In this document: one piece after another, positions 8,387 through 17,740 of the stretch | How positions within the stretch are numbered: the first letter of the stretch is position 1 | Layout of the letters: the number at the start of each line of letters is the position of its first letter | Source of the DNA: Pleomorphomonas koreensis DSM 23070 | GTDB lineage: Bacteria; Pseudomonadota; Alphaproteobacteria; Rhizobiales; Pleomorphomonadaceae | Reading direction: 5' to 3' | DNA length: 64,000 nt | Assembly: GCF_000425185.1 (NCBI RefSeq) | Contig: NZ_AULH01000007.1 | Coordinates: forward strand, 1-64,000 | Notes under the pieces: model-generated | The model's database searches: none | Seen by the model: the letters and a program-made list of their open reading frames with translations, nothing else | Told to the model about the DNA's origin: nothing | Program-made: the position numbers and the translations under genes

Positions 8387-8779
8387 CTAGCGGATCGCGC
8401 CCATGGCCCTAAGCCGTTCCATGCGGACACGAACAACCTCGTCCCAGGCGAGCTTCCAGGCTTTTTCCCGAGTTTCCACTGTAAAGCTACCCAGCTTCGA
8501 GATGGGCATGCCATCTGCCCTCGCGCGCATTTGGAATGTCAGTTCGGCCGCCTCGCACGCGTGATAGCCAGCAACGATCGGGACATCAAGGTCGTCGTTC
8601 TTGAACCATTGCGGGTTGTCAAAAGCCCGCTTTCTCGCCTGATCGACGACGCAGTCCACGTAGGTTTGGGCTTCCGGATAGTCGAAGGCGGACGCAAAAT
8701 GGATTCTGGGTGTCGTATTGCACGATGTCAGAGCGAGACAGCCGGCCAACGCAAGACCGATAAAACCGAGTTTAGCCAC
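8387..8779 (-). CDS. Putative lipoprotein of unknown function, copy A
   Basis: The 130-residue product has a short signal peptide (MAKLGFIGLALAGCLALTSC) whose end is a good lipobox, LTSC, giving a lipid-anchored Cys at residue 20. The mature part contains three Cys (including the anchor), several charged helices and no domain I recognise. It starts at GTG 8779 after a GGGGGAG ribosome site. It is clearly paralogous to the gene at 8876-9268: both share the signal peptide, a (D/N)YPEA motif, a V(D)xARKRA motif, the RARADG motif and the ending WDEV(V/A)R(V/I)R. The pair lies between two ABC exporters on the same strand, which suggests but does not prove a shared job. Confidence 0.75.
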   Translation of the reverse strand: MAKLGFIGLALAGCLALTSCNTTPRIHFASAFDYPEAQTYVDCVVDQARKRAFDNPQWFKNDDLDVPIVAGYHACEAAELTFQMRARADGMPISKLGSFTVETREKAWKLAWDEVVRVRMERLRAMGAIR

Positions 8780-8875
8780 GAATTTTCTCCCCCGAATGTG
8801 ATCCCACGCTCGCCATATCCGCTGCCTGCCCCTCGACAGGTCTCCATGAAACTGTCGCGGTGGCGCCCCCTTGCC

Positions 8876-9268
8876 TCATCGGACCGCACCTTCGGCCTTG
8901 AGCTGCGCCAGGCGGATACGGGCGACCTCGTCCCAGGCAAGGTCCGAAGCCTTGGTTCGAAGTTCCACAGTAAAGTCGACAAGCTTGATCGTGGATATGC
9001 CGTCCGCTCTGGCGCGCTGTCTGAACTTCATCTCGACTGCCTCGCAGTCGTCATAGGTGTCGATGAGCACGGCATCGATGCCCTGGTTTTTCAATTGCTG
9101 CTTGTTGCCAAGAGCCCGCTTTCTCGCGTGATCGACGAAGCAACTCACGTAGGCGTTGGCTTCCGGATAGTTGAAGGCGGACGCAAGACGAAGTCTAGAC
9201 GTCGAACTGCACGACGCCAGAGCGAGACAGCCGGCCAGCGCAAGACCGGTGAAGCCAAGTTTGGTCAC
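8876..9268 (-). CDS. Putative lipoprotein of unknown function, copy B
   Basis: This second member of the tandem pair has the same length (130 residues), a GTG start at 9268 and a signal peptide ending in the lipobox LASC (Cys20). The mature chain keeps the motifs of copy A (NYPEA, VDHARKRA, RARADG, WDEVARIR) but differs in the middle, so the copies have diverged at the protein level. It is followed by copy A after a 96-base gap. No known family comes to mind; outer-membrane or periplasmic-face anchoring is inferred from the lipobox. The residue after Cys is Ser, which favours outer-membrane sorting under the enterobacterial +2 rule, if that applies here. Confidence 0.75.
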   Translation of the reverse strand: MTKLGFTGLALAGCLALASCSSTSRLRLASAFNYPEANAYVSCFVDHARKRALGNKQQLKNQGIDAVLIDTYDDCEAVEMKFRQRARADGISTIKLVDFTVELRTKASDLAWDEVARIRLAQLKAEGAVR

Positions 9269-9922
9269 GAAATCTCCCCCCGAATGTGATCCCCACTCTT
9301 GCCATATCCGCCGCCTCCCCTCGGCGAATACCTATGAACCAGACAAGCCCTGTTTGCATAGCCGGTTCGTTTCAATCGGACTAGAGAGCAATGCCAGCAA
9401 AATTGGGCATCAGTCTTTAGGCCTTGAACATCGCCGGGTGCGGCATGGAGAACCCGCCGCAATGACCGCCTTCGCGGCAATCCCGGCTCTCGTGACGCCA
9501 ACGCTCGAAGCGCTCGGCAGCCTGGTTTTTAAGGTTTTTGAGCGATGGTGGACGCTCCCCCAAGCCATCCGATAACTGCATCTGGAGGGCAAGTCGGCGT
9601 GGCTACCTCCGCTTTTGCGGTATCTAGACACAAACCCACCCGTCCGCTCCCAGCCCCAAGCTACCCCTCAGAATTGGCCCACTTTGCGCTGGCTCTCTGT
9701 CATTCCAAATGGGCGAGCTTGCGAAGGGCCGAGACGAGAGAATTCCTGCCCAGCAGCCTTTTCGCGGAGCGCAATCCTTGAGCTTGTGCACTGCAGACAG
9801 TCGAAGACTGAAACAAGCCTCCGCCTTGTCCATCCGCCCGGAAATCGTCCGGCTTTCCGGGCGGATGGTGTTCTTTCACGCCGTCGCTTTATCCGAAAAG
9901 TCTGCAACTTTTCGGGCGGAGC
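9269..9922. other. Gene-poor gap with a long inverted repeat
   Basis: No confident gene is present. The base composition is lower in G+C than in its neighbours. A 37-codon plus-strand frame at 9462-9575 encodes a peptide with a hydrophobic centre and two Trp, but its ribosome site is weak. A perfect 14-bp inverted repeat (9831-9844 with 9854-9867, loop of nine) lies 56 bases past the end of the second exporter and may act as its terminator. No T run flanks it on either side. Confidence 0.4.
9831..9867 (-). terminator. Perfect 14-bp hairpin downstream of the second exporter
   Basis: The stem 9831-9844 / 9854-9867 encloses a 9-base loop. The position just past the stop of the exporter at 9923 fits a terminator or a 3' end stabiliser. 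It lacks a clear T tract, so Rho-independent activity is uncertain. Confidence 0.45.
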
Positions 9923-11767
<1,845 letters not shown>

Positions 11768-11933
11768 GATAGCACCGGTAGAAGGCGGTGAGCCGGCGGC
11801 CGGATGACCGCGGCAAAGTGCTGGAGGTGGAAATCAGGGGGCGATGGGGGTTCGGGACGGCGCGCGCCATGCGGGCGCGGTCCGGAACTGACCAACGATG
11901 CGCGGGCCGGAAATTCGGCCGGGCCGGGTCAGA

Positions 11934-11954
11934 CTATGAGCAGAGAACCACCAT
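11934..11954 (-). promoter_or_regulatory. Candidate six-codon leader ORF upstream of exporter copy 2
   Basis: On the minus strand AAGGAGG is followed, eight bases on, by ATG and the frame MVVLCS then TAG. This is the best Shine-Dalgarno match near here, yet it leads to only six codons, about 170 bases before the exporter's ATG. GC-rich inverted repeats follow the stop. The arrangement resembles short regulatory uORFs. It could also be chance. Confidence 0.4.
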
Positions 11955-12061
11955 TCGACGCTCCTCCTTGTGACTGGAGCGACGGCACGGTAGCAGAAGG
12001 CCGCTCGGGTGCAACAGGCCGGAGCCGGCGCGACAAAGACGATTCAAGGAGGGTGGCGGAA

Positions 12062-12583
12062 ATGCCACTCTCCATCACGCCGATCGATCGATATCCATCG
12101 GAAACGCTGATGATCGACCTCGCCCTCTACCAGCCGGACATCGCCCAGAACACCGGCACGCTGATCCGCCTCGCCGCCTGCCTCGGCCGGCCGCTGCACG
12201 TCATCGGGCCGGCCGGCTTCGACCTTTCCGATCGCAACCTCCGGCGGGCCGGCATGGACTATGTCGAGCTTGCCACCGTGGTCCGGCATGTCGGCTGGAC
12301 GGATTTCGAGGCATGGGCGACGGCGGAAGGCCGCCGGCTGGTGCTGGCGACCACCGGTGGCGCGCAGTCCTACACCGATCTCGCCTTCGAGGCCGGCGAT
12401 ATTGTTTTGATGGGGCGGGAATCGGCCGGCGTGCCGCCGGCGGTGCACGACCGCGCCGACCGCCGGGTAGCGATCCCGATGCAACCGGGCCTGCGCTCGA
12501 TCAACGTGGCGCTCGCCGCCGCCATGATCCTCGGCGAGGCGCTGCGGCAGACCGGCGGCCTGCCGACGCTTCAGGCACGGTGA
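12062..12583 (+). CDS. trmL: tRNA (cytidine/uridine-2'-O-)-methyltransferase, TrmL type
   Basis: TrmL methylates the ribose of wobble base 34 in tRNA-Leu isoacceptors using S-adenosylmethionine. The protein is a minimal SPOUT enzyme with the family motifs YQPDIAQNTGTLIRLAACLG near the start, GRESAGVPP, and RRVAIPMQPGLRSINVALAAA at the C-terminal knot. Two starts are possible. ATG 12062 gives 173 residues and is preceded by AAGGAGGG at eight bases. ATG 12110 gives 157 residues, the usual family length, with almost no ribosome site. I chose 12062 on the ribosome site; the extra 16 residues are not conserved family sequence. Confidence 0.88.
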   Translation: MPLSITPIDRYPSETLMIDLALYQPDIAQNTGTLIRLAACLGRPLHVIGPAGFDLSDRNLRRAGMDYVELATVVRHVGWTDFEAWATAEGRRLVLATTGGAQSYTDLAFEAGDIVLMGRESAGVPPAVHDRADRRVAIPMQPGLRSINVALAAAMILGEALRQTGGLPTLQAR

Positions 12584-12664
12584 TCGGCGGCATCAGGCAA
12601 ATGCGTTGGACGGACGGACGGTTTCGGCCGATGCTGCCGGCGGACTTCCACCGGAGAGACGACA

Positions 12665-13318
12665 ATGAAGCTGCTCATCGCCAACAAGGGCTATTCCTCC
12701 TGGTCGCAGCGCGCCTGGCTGGTGCTCAGGCATTTCGGCATTCCCTTCGAGGAGACGGTGCAGCCGATGTATGTCGAGGGCTGGAAGGAGGCCATCCTGA
12801 AGTGGTCGCCGACCGGCAAGGTGCCCTGCCTCGTCGACGGCGACATCACCATCTGGGAAAGCCTCGCCATCATCGAGTATCTCGCCGAGACCTTCCCCGA
12901 CCGCGGCATCTGGCCGGCCGACAAGGCGGCGCGGGCGCACGCGCGGGCGATTTCGTCGGAGATGCACGCCGGCTTCCAGAATCTCCGCCGCGACTACACC
13001 TGCAACTGGCGCCGCACCTACGCCTGGAAGGTGCGTGGCGACGGCTCGGCGCAGGATGACGTGAAGCGGATCGTCGCCCTCTGGAAGGAGGCGCGGCAGC
13101 GCTTCGGTGCGGGCGGGCCGTTCCTCTACGGCGCCTTTTCGGCGGCCGACGCCATGTATGCGCCGGTGGTCGGCCGCCTCACCACCTATTCTTGGCCGGT
13201 CGACGCGGAGACGGATGCCTACATGGAGGCGGTGCGGCGGCTGCCGGCCTATGCCGAATGGGTGACGGCCGGCCGGGCCGAGCCCTGGACGATCCCGCAG
13301 TACGAACACGAGGCGTAA
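12665..13318 (+). CDS. Glutathione S-transferase family protein
   Basis: The 217-residue protein has the two-domain GST plan. The thioredoxin-like N-terminal part (1-80) contains the glutathione-site cis-Pro (GKVPCLVDGD) and the WESLAIIEYLAE element; the rest is an all-helical C-terminal domain. The likely catalytic region reads YSSWSQRAW, with Ser rather than Cys at the active-site position, as in the GstA/YfcF-like branch. No substrate can be predicted. GGAGAG precedes the ATG at a good distance. It lies 81 bases behind trmL and could be cotranscribed with it. Confidence 0.85.
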   Translation: MKLLIANKGYSSWSQRAWLVLRHFGIPFEETVQPMYVEGWKEAILKWSPTGKVPCLVDGDITIWESLAIIEYLAETFPDRGIWPADKAARAHARAISSEMHAGFQNLRRDYTCNWRRTYAWKVRGDGSAQDDVKRIVALWKEARQRFGAGGPFLYGAFSAADAMYAPVVGRLTTYSWPVDAETDAYMEAVRRLPAYAEWVTAGRAEPWTIPQYEHEA

Positions 13319-13393
13319 CTGCGGGCATCGCGGGAACCGCTCGCGGGCGTGCCGAGTTGATGCATCATGTGCAATGCCGAGGAGGCTCCAACC

Positions 13394-13828
13394 ATGATCA
13401 AGATCGTTGCCGCTACCGCCCTGTCCGCCATCATGGCGATCACCTCCGTCGTTCCCGCCGGGGCAATGCCGATTCCTCAGCCTGGCGGCTATACGACGCC
13501 GGTCGAGACTGTCCAGTATCGCGCCAGGCAGGGACACTGGGATCGCCCCGGCTACTGGCATGGCCATCGCGGCTACCGCCACGAGCGTCCGGGCTACCGT
13601 CGTCATAGCGATGGCTGGTGGTATCCGCTGGCCGCCTTCGGCCTCGGCGCGGCGATCATCGGCGGCATGGCCGCCCAGCCGGCACCGGCGCCCCAACTCG
13701 GTGTCCCGCTGCCGGCGGCGCATGTGCGCTGGTGCCAGGCGCGCTATCGCTCCTATGATGCCTACAGCAATACCTTCCAGCCCAACCGCGGGGCGCGCCG
13801 GGCCTGCGTGTCGCCCTATTACCGCTGA
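13394..13828 (+). CDS. BA14K family protein, secreted
   Basis: The 144-residue protein starts at ATG 13394, eight bases after GGAGG. A signal peptide (MIKIVAATALSAIMAITSVVPAGA) is followed by a His/Arg/Tyr/Gly-rich stretch (about 40-75), one hydrophobic segment (WWYPLAAFGLGAAIIGGMAA) and a C-terminal BA14K domain, HVRWCQARYRSYDAYSNTF...RRACVSPY, with its two conserved Cys. The family was named from a Brucella immunoreactive lectin-like antigen and is almost confined to Hyphomicrobiales, which supports the taxonomic reading of the window. Its cellular role remains undefined. Confidence 0.88.
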   Translation: MIKIVAATALSAIMAITSVVPAGAMPIPQPGGYTTPVETVQYRARQGHWDRPGYWHGHRGYRHERPGYRRHSDGWWYPLAAFGLGAAIIGGMAAQPAPAPQLGVPLPAAHVRWCQARYRSYDAYSNTFQPNRGARRACVSPYYR

Positions 13829-13836
13829 TGACTGAA

Positions 13837-13861
13837 GGGGACGGCGGCCGCCGCCGTCCCC
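13837..13861 (+). terminator. GC-rich hairpin after the BA14K gene
   Basis: A perfect 11-bp stem (13837-13847 with 13851-13861) with a 3-base loop begins nine bases after the stop codon. There is no T run, so it may be a Rho-assisted terminator or a barrier to 3' exonucleases. Confidence 0.5.
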
Positions 13862-13922
13862 GACGCTTGGCAAGGGAGGGCGAAGCGCCTAAACCACGCT
13901 CCGTCAACCGGAGTGCCCGCCC

Positions 13923-14840
13923 ATGCCGACCAGCGCCGCTTCCCTTGCGCCGACCGCGCTGCCGCCCGATCTCGACGGCAAGAAGGCGCTCGCCGCCGAC
14001 TGGTTCGCCGAACTGCGCGATCGCATCTGCGCCGTCTTCGAGGAGATCGAGGACGAGGGTGCGGCGGCGGCCGGCCTGGACGCCGGCCGCTTCGTGCGCA
14101 CGCCCTGGCAGCGCACCGACCATAGCGGCGCGCCGGGTGGCGGTGGGGTGATGAGCCTGATGCGCGGCGCCGTCTTCGAGAAGGCCGGCGTCCACGTCTC
14201 CACCGTGCACGGCGAGTTCGCGCCGGAGTTCCGGGCGCAGATTCCCGGCGCCGAGGAGGATCCGCGCTTCTGGGCGAGCGGCATCTCGCTGATCGCCCAC
14301 ACGCAGAACCCGCACGTCCCGTCCGTCCACATGAACACCCGCATGGTGGTGACCAGCCGCCAGTGGTTCGGCGGCGGCGCCGACCTGACGCCGATGCTCG
14401 ACGCCCGCCGTATGCCGGACGATGCCGACGCCGTCGCCTTTCACGCGGCGATGCGGGCCGCCTCGGCCGCCCATCCGCACATCGATTACGCCGACTACAA
14501 GGCGTGGTGCGACGACTATTTCTTCCTGCCGCATCGCGGCGAACCGCGCGGCATCGGCGGCATCTTCTACGACTACCTGCATTCGGATGCCGGCTGGGCG
14601 GCGGACTTCGCCTTCAGCCGCGACGTCGGCCTCGCCTTTCTCGACATCTATCCGCGTCTCGTCCGCGCCAACATGCGCACGCCCTGGACGGCGGCCGAGC
14701 GGGAGGAGCAGCTCGGGCGGCGCGGCCGCTATGTCGAGTTCAACCTGCTCTACGATCGCGGCACCGTATTCGGCCTCAAGACCGGCGGCAACGTCGACAG
14801 CATCCTGTCGTCGATGCCTCCGGTGGCAAAATGGCCGTGA
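13923..14840 (+). CDS. hemF: Oxygen-dependent coproporphyrinogen III oxidase
   Basis: HemF performs the aerobic oxidative decarboxylation of coproporphyrinogen III to protoporphyrinogen IX in haem synthesis. The 305-residue length is standard. Family signatures are clear: [11 protein letters not shown]...[13 protein letters not shown] in the N-terminal third, the conserved His-rich stretch [16 protein letters not shown], the [11 protein letters not shown] motif, and the C-terminal [18 protein letters not shown]...[13 protein letters not shown]. The enzyme is a cytosolic dimer. GGAG lies nine bases before the ATG. No oxygen-independent HemN is visible in the window. Confidence 0.97.
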   Translation: MPTSAASLAPTALPPDLDGKKALAADWFAELRDRICAVFEEIEDEGAAAAGLDAGRFVRTPWQRTDHSGAPGGGGVMSLMRGAVFEKAGVHVSTVHGEFAPEFRAQIPGAEEDPRFWASGISLIAHTQNPHVPSVHMNTRMVVTSRQWFGGGADLTPMLDARRMPDDADAVAFHAAMRAASAAHPHIDYADYKAWCDDYFFLPHRGEPRGIGGIFYDYLHSDAGWAADFAFSRDVGLAFLDIYPRLVRANMRTPWTAAEREEQLGRRGRYVEFNLLYDRGTVFGLKTGGNVDSILSSMPPVAKWP

Positions 14841-14904
14841 GCCGGCGATAGGCGGCGAGACCGAACGTCGGGAGTCGGCCGCAGCGTGCTGACCTGGGGC
14901 GTCC

Positions 14905-15286
14905 ATCATCAAACGCCTGAGTCCGGCCCTGGCGGCGATGCCGGCTCTGGCCGGCTCGGCCGCCGCCCGGCAGCTTCTTGAATCCTGTCAGGCCCGTCTC
15001 GGCATCGGCGACCACTACAACCCGAACGGCGCGCAACTGGCCGGTCCCTCCGCCATCATCCGGCAGGACCGGGCCAATTTCCACGAGTCGGGCATCCGCG
15101 ACACCCAGGACGAGGGCAACCGCTTCTTCGCCGTCAAGGCCAACCGGGCGCGCTTTGAGGCGATGCTGCGGGCCGGCCGCATGGACCGCTTCACCTGCCG
15201 CCATCCGGCGCCGCGCGCCGCTGGTGCTGGTCGAGGTCTACCGTCATTTCGTGGGGAGTGACGGCGGCCCGCTGAGCCCCGGATGA
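14905..15286 (+). pseudogene. Small secreted protein gene, apparently frameshifted and lacking a clear start
   Basis: One frame reads IIKRLSPALAAMPALAGSAAA, a signal-peptide-like stretch, then LLESCQARLGIGDHYNPNG, AIIRQDRANFHESGIRD and NRFFAVKANRARFEAMLRAGR. Near 15197-15215 the likely continuation (APLVLVEVYRHFVG) moves to the +2 frame and ends at 15286. I recall rhizobial small secreted proteins with this order of motifs ending in a PLV-V-VY strand, so a one-frame shift inside a real gene is likely. The only in-frame ATG (14938) falls inside the signal peptide, and upstream codons offer no standard start. Either a true pseudogene or a sequencing error could explain it. Confidence 0.45.
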
Positions 15287-15298
15287 TCGCGAGTATCC

Positions 15299-15312
15299 TG
15301 CACGAACGTGCA
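15299..15312. promoter_or_regulatory. Inverted repeat TGCACG-N2-CGTGCA, candidate DeoR operator
   Basis: Perfect 6-bp arms lie 107 bases before the DeoR-family start. Extra copies of the half-site TGCACGA or CGCACGA occur at about 15369 and 15401. DeoR regulators often bind several dispersed half-sites near their own promoter, so this is a reasonable candidate for autoregulation. Confidence 0.4.
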
Positions 15313-15418
15313 TGATCGATGATGCGTGCGCCATCGAGAACTATGTACCGATTCAAAAAATCTGCCCTCGCACGATGATGCCTGTTGTCGTTCTCGTTTA
15401 TGCACGATACAAGGGGGC

Positions 15419-16186
15419 ATGGCTGATGAACTGCCGCTCGCCCGCCGTGATCTGATCGCCGCCCGTCTCGCCGAGGGACAGTCGGTGGCCTCGGTGCAGC
15501 TCGCCGCCGAGTTCGGCGTATCCGAGGACGCCATCCGCCGCGATCTCCGGGCACTGGCCGCCGAGGGGCGCTGCCGCCGCGTCTACGGCGGCGCGCTGCC
15601 GCTGCCTCTTTCGCCGATGTCGGCGCGGCTTGGCGAGGGGCTCGATGCCAAGCAGGCGCTGGCGACGGTGGCGGCGACGCTGGTCCGGCGGAGCGAGCTG
15701 ATCTTCCTCGACGCCGGCAGCACGCACGTGGCGCTGGTCGAGGCCCTGCCGGAGGATTTCGGGCTGACGGTGGCCACCAATTCGGTCGACGTCGCCGCCG
15801 CCGCGCTCAGGCGGCAGGACCTTGACCTCCTGGTGATCGGCGGGGCGGTCGATCCGGCGATCGGCGGTGCTGTCGATGCCGTCGCCGTCGACGGTCTGTC
15901 GCGCCTCTCCATCGATATCGGCTTCGTCGGCGTCTGCGGCGTGTCCGCCGACGGCGTCGGCGCCCTGCATTTTCCCGACGCCACCTTCAAGCGCGCCCTG
16001 ATGGCGCGCAGCCGGCGGACGGCGGCGCTGGTCACCACCGACAAGTTCGGCGCCCGCGGGCCTTACGGCGTCGCACCGGTTGGCGCCTTCACGCATTTCG
16101 TCGTCGAAGACGACGCGCCGGAGCCGCTGGTTGCCGCGCTGATGGCGGCCGGCGCCGAGGTTCTGGCGGCCGGCGATCCATCATGA
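15419..16186 (+). CDS. DeoR family transcriptional regulator
   Basis: This 255-residue regulator has an N-terminal winged helix-turn-helix (RRDLIAARLAEGQSVASVQLAAEFGVSEDAIRRDLR, about residues 9-45; family signature RRDL-LAAEG) and a C-terminal DeoR sensor domain of the isomerase-like fold. The latter has the conserved SELIFLDAGST ligand loop and a VATNSVDVAA motif. Ligands of the family are usually phosphorylated sugars. The adjoining MFS gene overlaps its stop by four bases (ATGA at 16183), so both are translated from one message and the transporter is the likely regulatory target. The ribosome site is the AAGGGGG just before ATG 15419. Confidence 0.88.
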   Translation: MADELPLARRDLIAARLAEGQSVASVQLAAEFGVSEDAIRRDLRALAAEGRCRRVYGGALPLPLSPMSARLGEGLDAKQALATVAATLVRRSELIFLDAGSTHVALVEALPEDFGLTVATNSVDVAAAALRRQDLDLLVIGGAVDPAIGGAVDAVAVDGLSRLSIDIGFVGVCGVSADGVGALHFPDATFKRALMARSRRTAALVTTDKFGARGPYGVAPVGAFTHFVVEDDAPEPLVAALMAAGAEVLAAGDPS

Positions 16187-17346
16187 CACTTCCGGAGTTT
16201 TCGTCCATGACATCCGCAGACCGGCCGGCCACCCGGCTCGCCACGCGCCTCGCCTTCCTGGTGGCCGGCTTCGGCGTCGCCTGCTGGGCGCCGCTGATCC
16301 CCTATGCCAAGGCGCGCCTCGCCGTCGACGATGGCGTGCTCGGCCTGCTGCTGCTCTGCCTCGGGATCGGCTCGGTGGTGGCCATGCTGATGACCGGCGT
16401 CATCAGCGCCCGCTACGGCAGCAAGCCGATCATCGTCGCCGGCGCCATCGGCATGGCCGCCTTCCTGCCGCTGCTCGCCGTGGCATCGACGCCGCTCTCC
16501 CTCGGCCTTGCGCTGTTCGTGTTCGGCGGCGCGCTCGGCTCGCTCGACGTCGCCATGAACATCCACGCCGTCGAGGTGGAGAAGGCGGCGAAGAAGCCGC
16601 TGATGTCCGGCTTCCACGGCCTCTACAGCGTCGGCGGCTTCGTCGGCTCGCTGTTCGCCACCTTCCTGTTGTCGCTGGGCGTCGCGCCGCTGCCGGCCAT
16701 GCTGCTCGCCGCCCTGCTGATGCTGGTCGCCACCGTGGTGATCATTCCGCGCCTTCTCGTGGCGGTGCGGGCCGAGGGCGGGCCGCTCATCGCCGTGCCG
16801 CGCGGCTTCGTGCTGCTGCTGGCCGTGCTGACGGCCATCGTCTTCCTGGTCGAGGGGGCGGTGCTCGACTGGGGCGCGCTCTACCTCACCGGCGCCGGCC
16901 TCACGGCGGCGGCGCAGGGCGGCCTCGGCTACATGCTGTTCTCCGTCGCCATGACGGTGATGCGGCTCCTGGGCGACGCGGTGGTCGGCCGCATCGGCGA
17001 CCGGGCGACGCTGTTCTGGGGCAGCCTGATCGGCATCGCCGGCTTCGCCGTGGTGCTCTTGGCGCCGGTCGCCGTCGTCGCCATGGCCGGCTTCCTGCTG
17101 GTCGGCGTCGGCCTCGCCAACGTCGTGCCGGTGCTGTTCCGGCGGGCCGGCAGCCAGACCGACATGCCGGTCGGCCTCGCCGTCGCCGCCGTCACCACCG
17201 CCGGCTATGCCGGCGTGCTGCTGGGGCCGGCCGGCATCGGCTTCCTCGCCAAGCTGACCAGCCTGCCCGCCGCCCTGTGGCTGCTGACGGCGCTGCTGGC
17301 CCTGGTGACGCTGACGGCCGGCCGCGTCGCGGTCCGCCGGAACTGA
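16183..17346 (+). CDS. MFS transporter, YbjJ-like
   Basis: The 387-residue protein has about twelve hydrophobic segments and the overall look of the YbjJ/FucP-like branch of the major facilitator superfamily. The first helix reads LAFLVAGFGVACWAPLIPYAKARL, a typical start for this group; helix 5 begins SGFHGLYSVGGFVG. The start overlaps the DeoR stop codon; ATG 16207, with GGAG nine bases upstream, is an alternative that removes eight residues. Its substrate is unknown. Linkage to a DeoR regulator points to a sugar or sugar derivative. Confidence 0.82.
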   Translation: MTLPEFSSMTSADRPATRLATRLAFLVAGFGVACWAPLIPYAKARLAVDDGVLGLLLLCLGIGSVVAMLMTGVISARYGSKPIIVAGAIGMAAFLPLLAVASTPLSLGLALFVFGGALGSLDVAMNIHAVEVEKAAKKPLMSGFHGLYSVGGFVGSLFATFLLSLGVAPLPAMLLAALLMLVATVVIIPRLLVAVRAEGGPLIAVPRGFVLLLAVLTAIVFLVEGAVLDWGALYLTGAGLTAAAQGGLGYMLFSVAMTVMRLLGDAVVGRIGDRATLFWGSLIGIAGFAVVLLAPVAVVAMAGFLLVGVGLANVVPVLFRRAGSQTDMPVGLAVAAVTTAGYAGVLLGPAGIGFLAKLTSLPAALWLLTALLALVTLTAGRVAVRRN

Positions 17347-17356
17347 GGAGAGGCCG

Positions 17357-17737
17357 ATGCGCCTTGGCCATGTCGCGCTCTGGACCCAGGACCTCGACGC
17401 CGCCGCCGCCTTCTGGCGCCGATACTTCGGCGCCGAGGTCGGCGACCTCTACGAGAGCCGCAACCGACCGGGCTTCCGGTCGCGCTTCGTGACGCTGCCG
17501 GGCGGCGGCGACATCGAACTGATGGCCGGGCCATGGGTTGAGGCGGCGGCGCCGGCCGAGCGGGTCGGCTGGGATCACGTGGCGGTCTCGCTCGGCGGCA
17601 AGGCCGCCGTCGACGCGCTGGCCGGACGCTGCCGGGCCGATGGCTGCCTGATGTCCGGGCCGCGCACCACCGGCGACGGCTTCTACGAGGCGGTGATCTC
17701 CATGCCGGATGGCACGCGCATCGAGATCACCGCATAG
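17357..17737 (+). CDS. VOC family (glyoxalase/bleomycin-resistance fold) protein
   Basis: The 126-residue protein has two beta-alpha-beta-beta-beta modules. Candidate metal ligands are His5 in RLGHVAL, Glu in DIELM, His in WDHVAV and the final Glu in RIEITA, the usual H-E-H-E order of glyoxalase I-like enzymes. It may act on methylglyoxal-type or other small electrophiles, but the superfamily is broad. It lies 10 bases after the MFS gene, so it probably belongs to the DeoR-MFS operon. Confidence 0.8.
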   Translation: MRLGHVALWTQDLDAAAAFWRRYFGAEVGDLYESRNRPGFRSRFVTLPGGGDIELMAGPWVEAAAPAERVGWDHVAVSLGGKAAVDALAGRCRADGCLMSGPRTTGDGFYEAVISMPDGTRIEITA

Positions 17738-17740
17738 CCG

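Larger units (their letters stand above)
8387..9340 (-). repeat. Tandem duplication of a lipoprotein gene with its upstream region
   Basis: Two units of about 490 bases stand head to tail: 8387 to about 8850 and 8876 to about 9340. Likeness extends past the coding part into the 5' region. Both GTG starts are preceded by a GGGGAGA-like ribosome site and by a shared block containing GAATGTGATCCC (plus strand), then GCCATATCCGC. The upstream likeness shows the duplication copied a whole transcription unit, so both copies may have equal promoters. Confidence 0.7.

Noticed and set aside
9410..9631. Minus-strand 73-codon frame in the 9269-9922 gap
   Set aside because: The composition is Ser/Arg-rich, there is no ribosome site, and it overlaps the equally doubtful plus-strand 37-codon frame.
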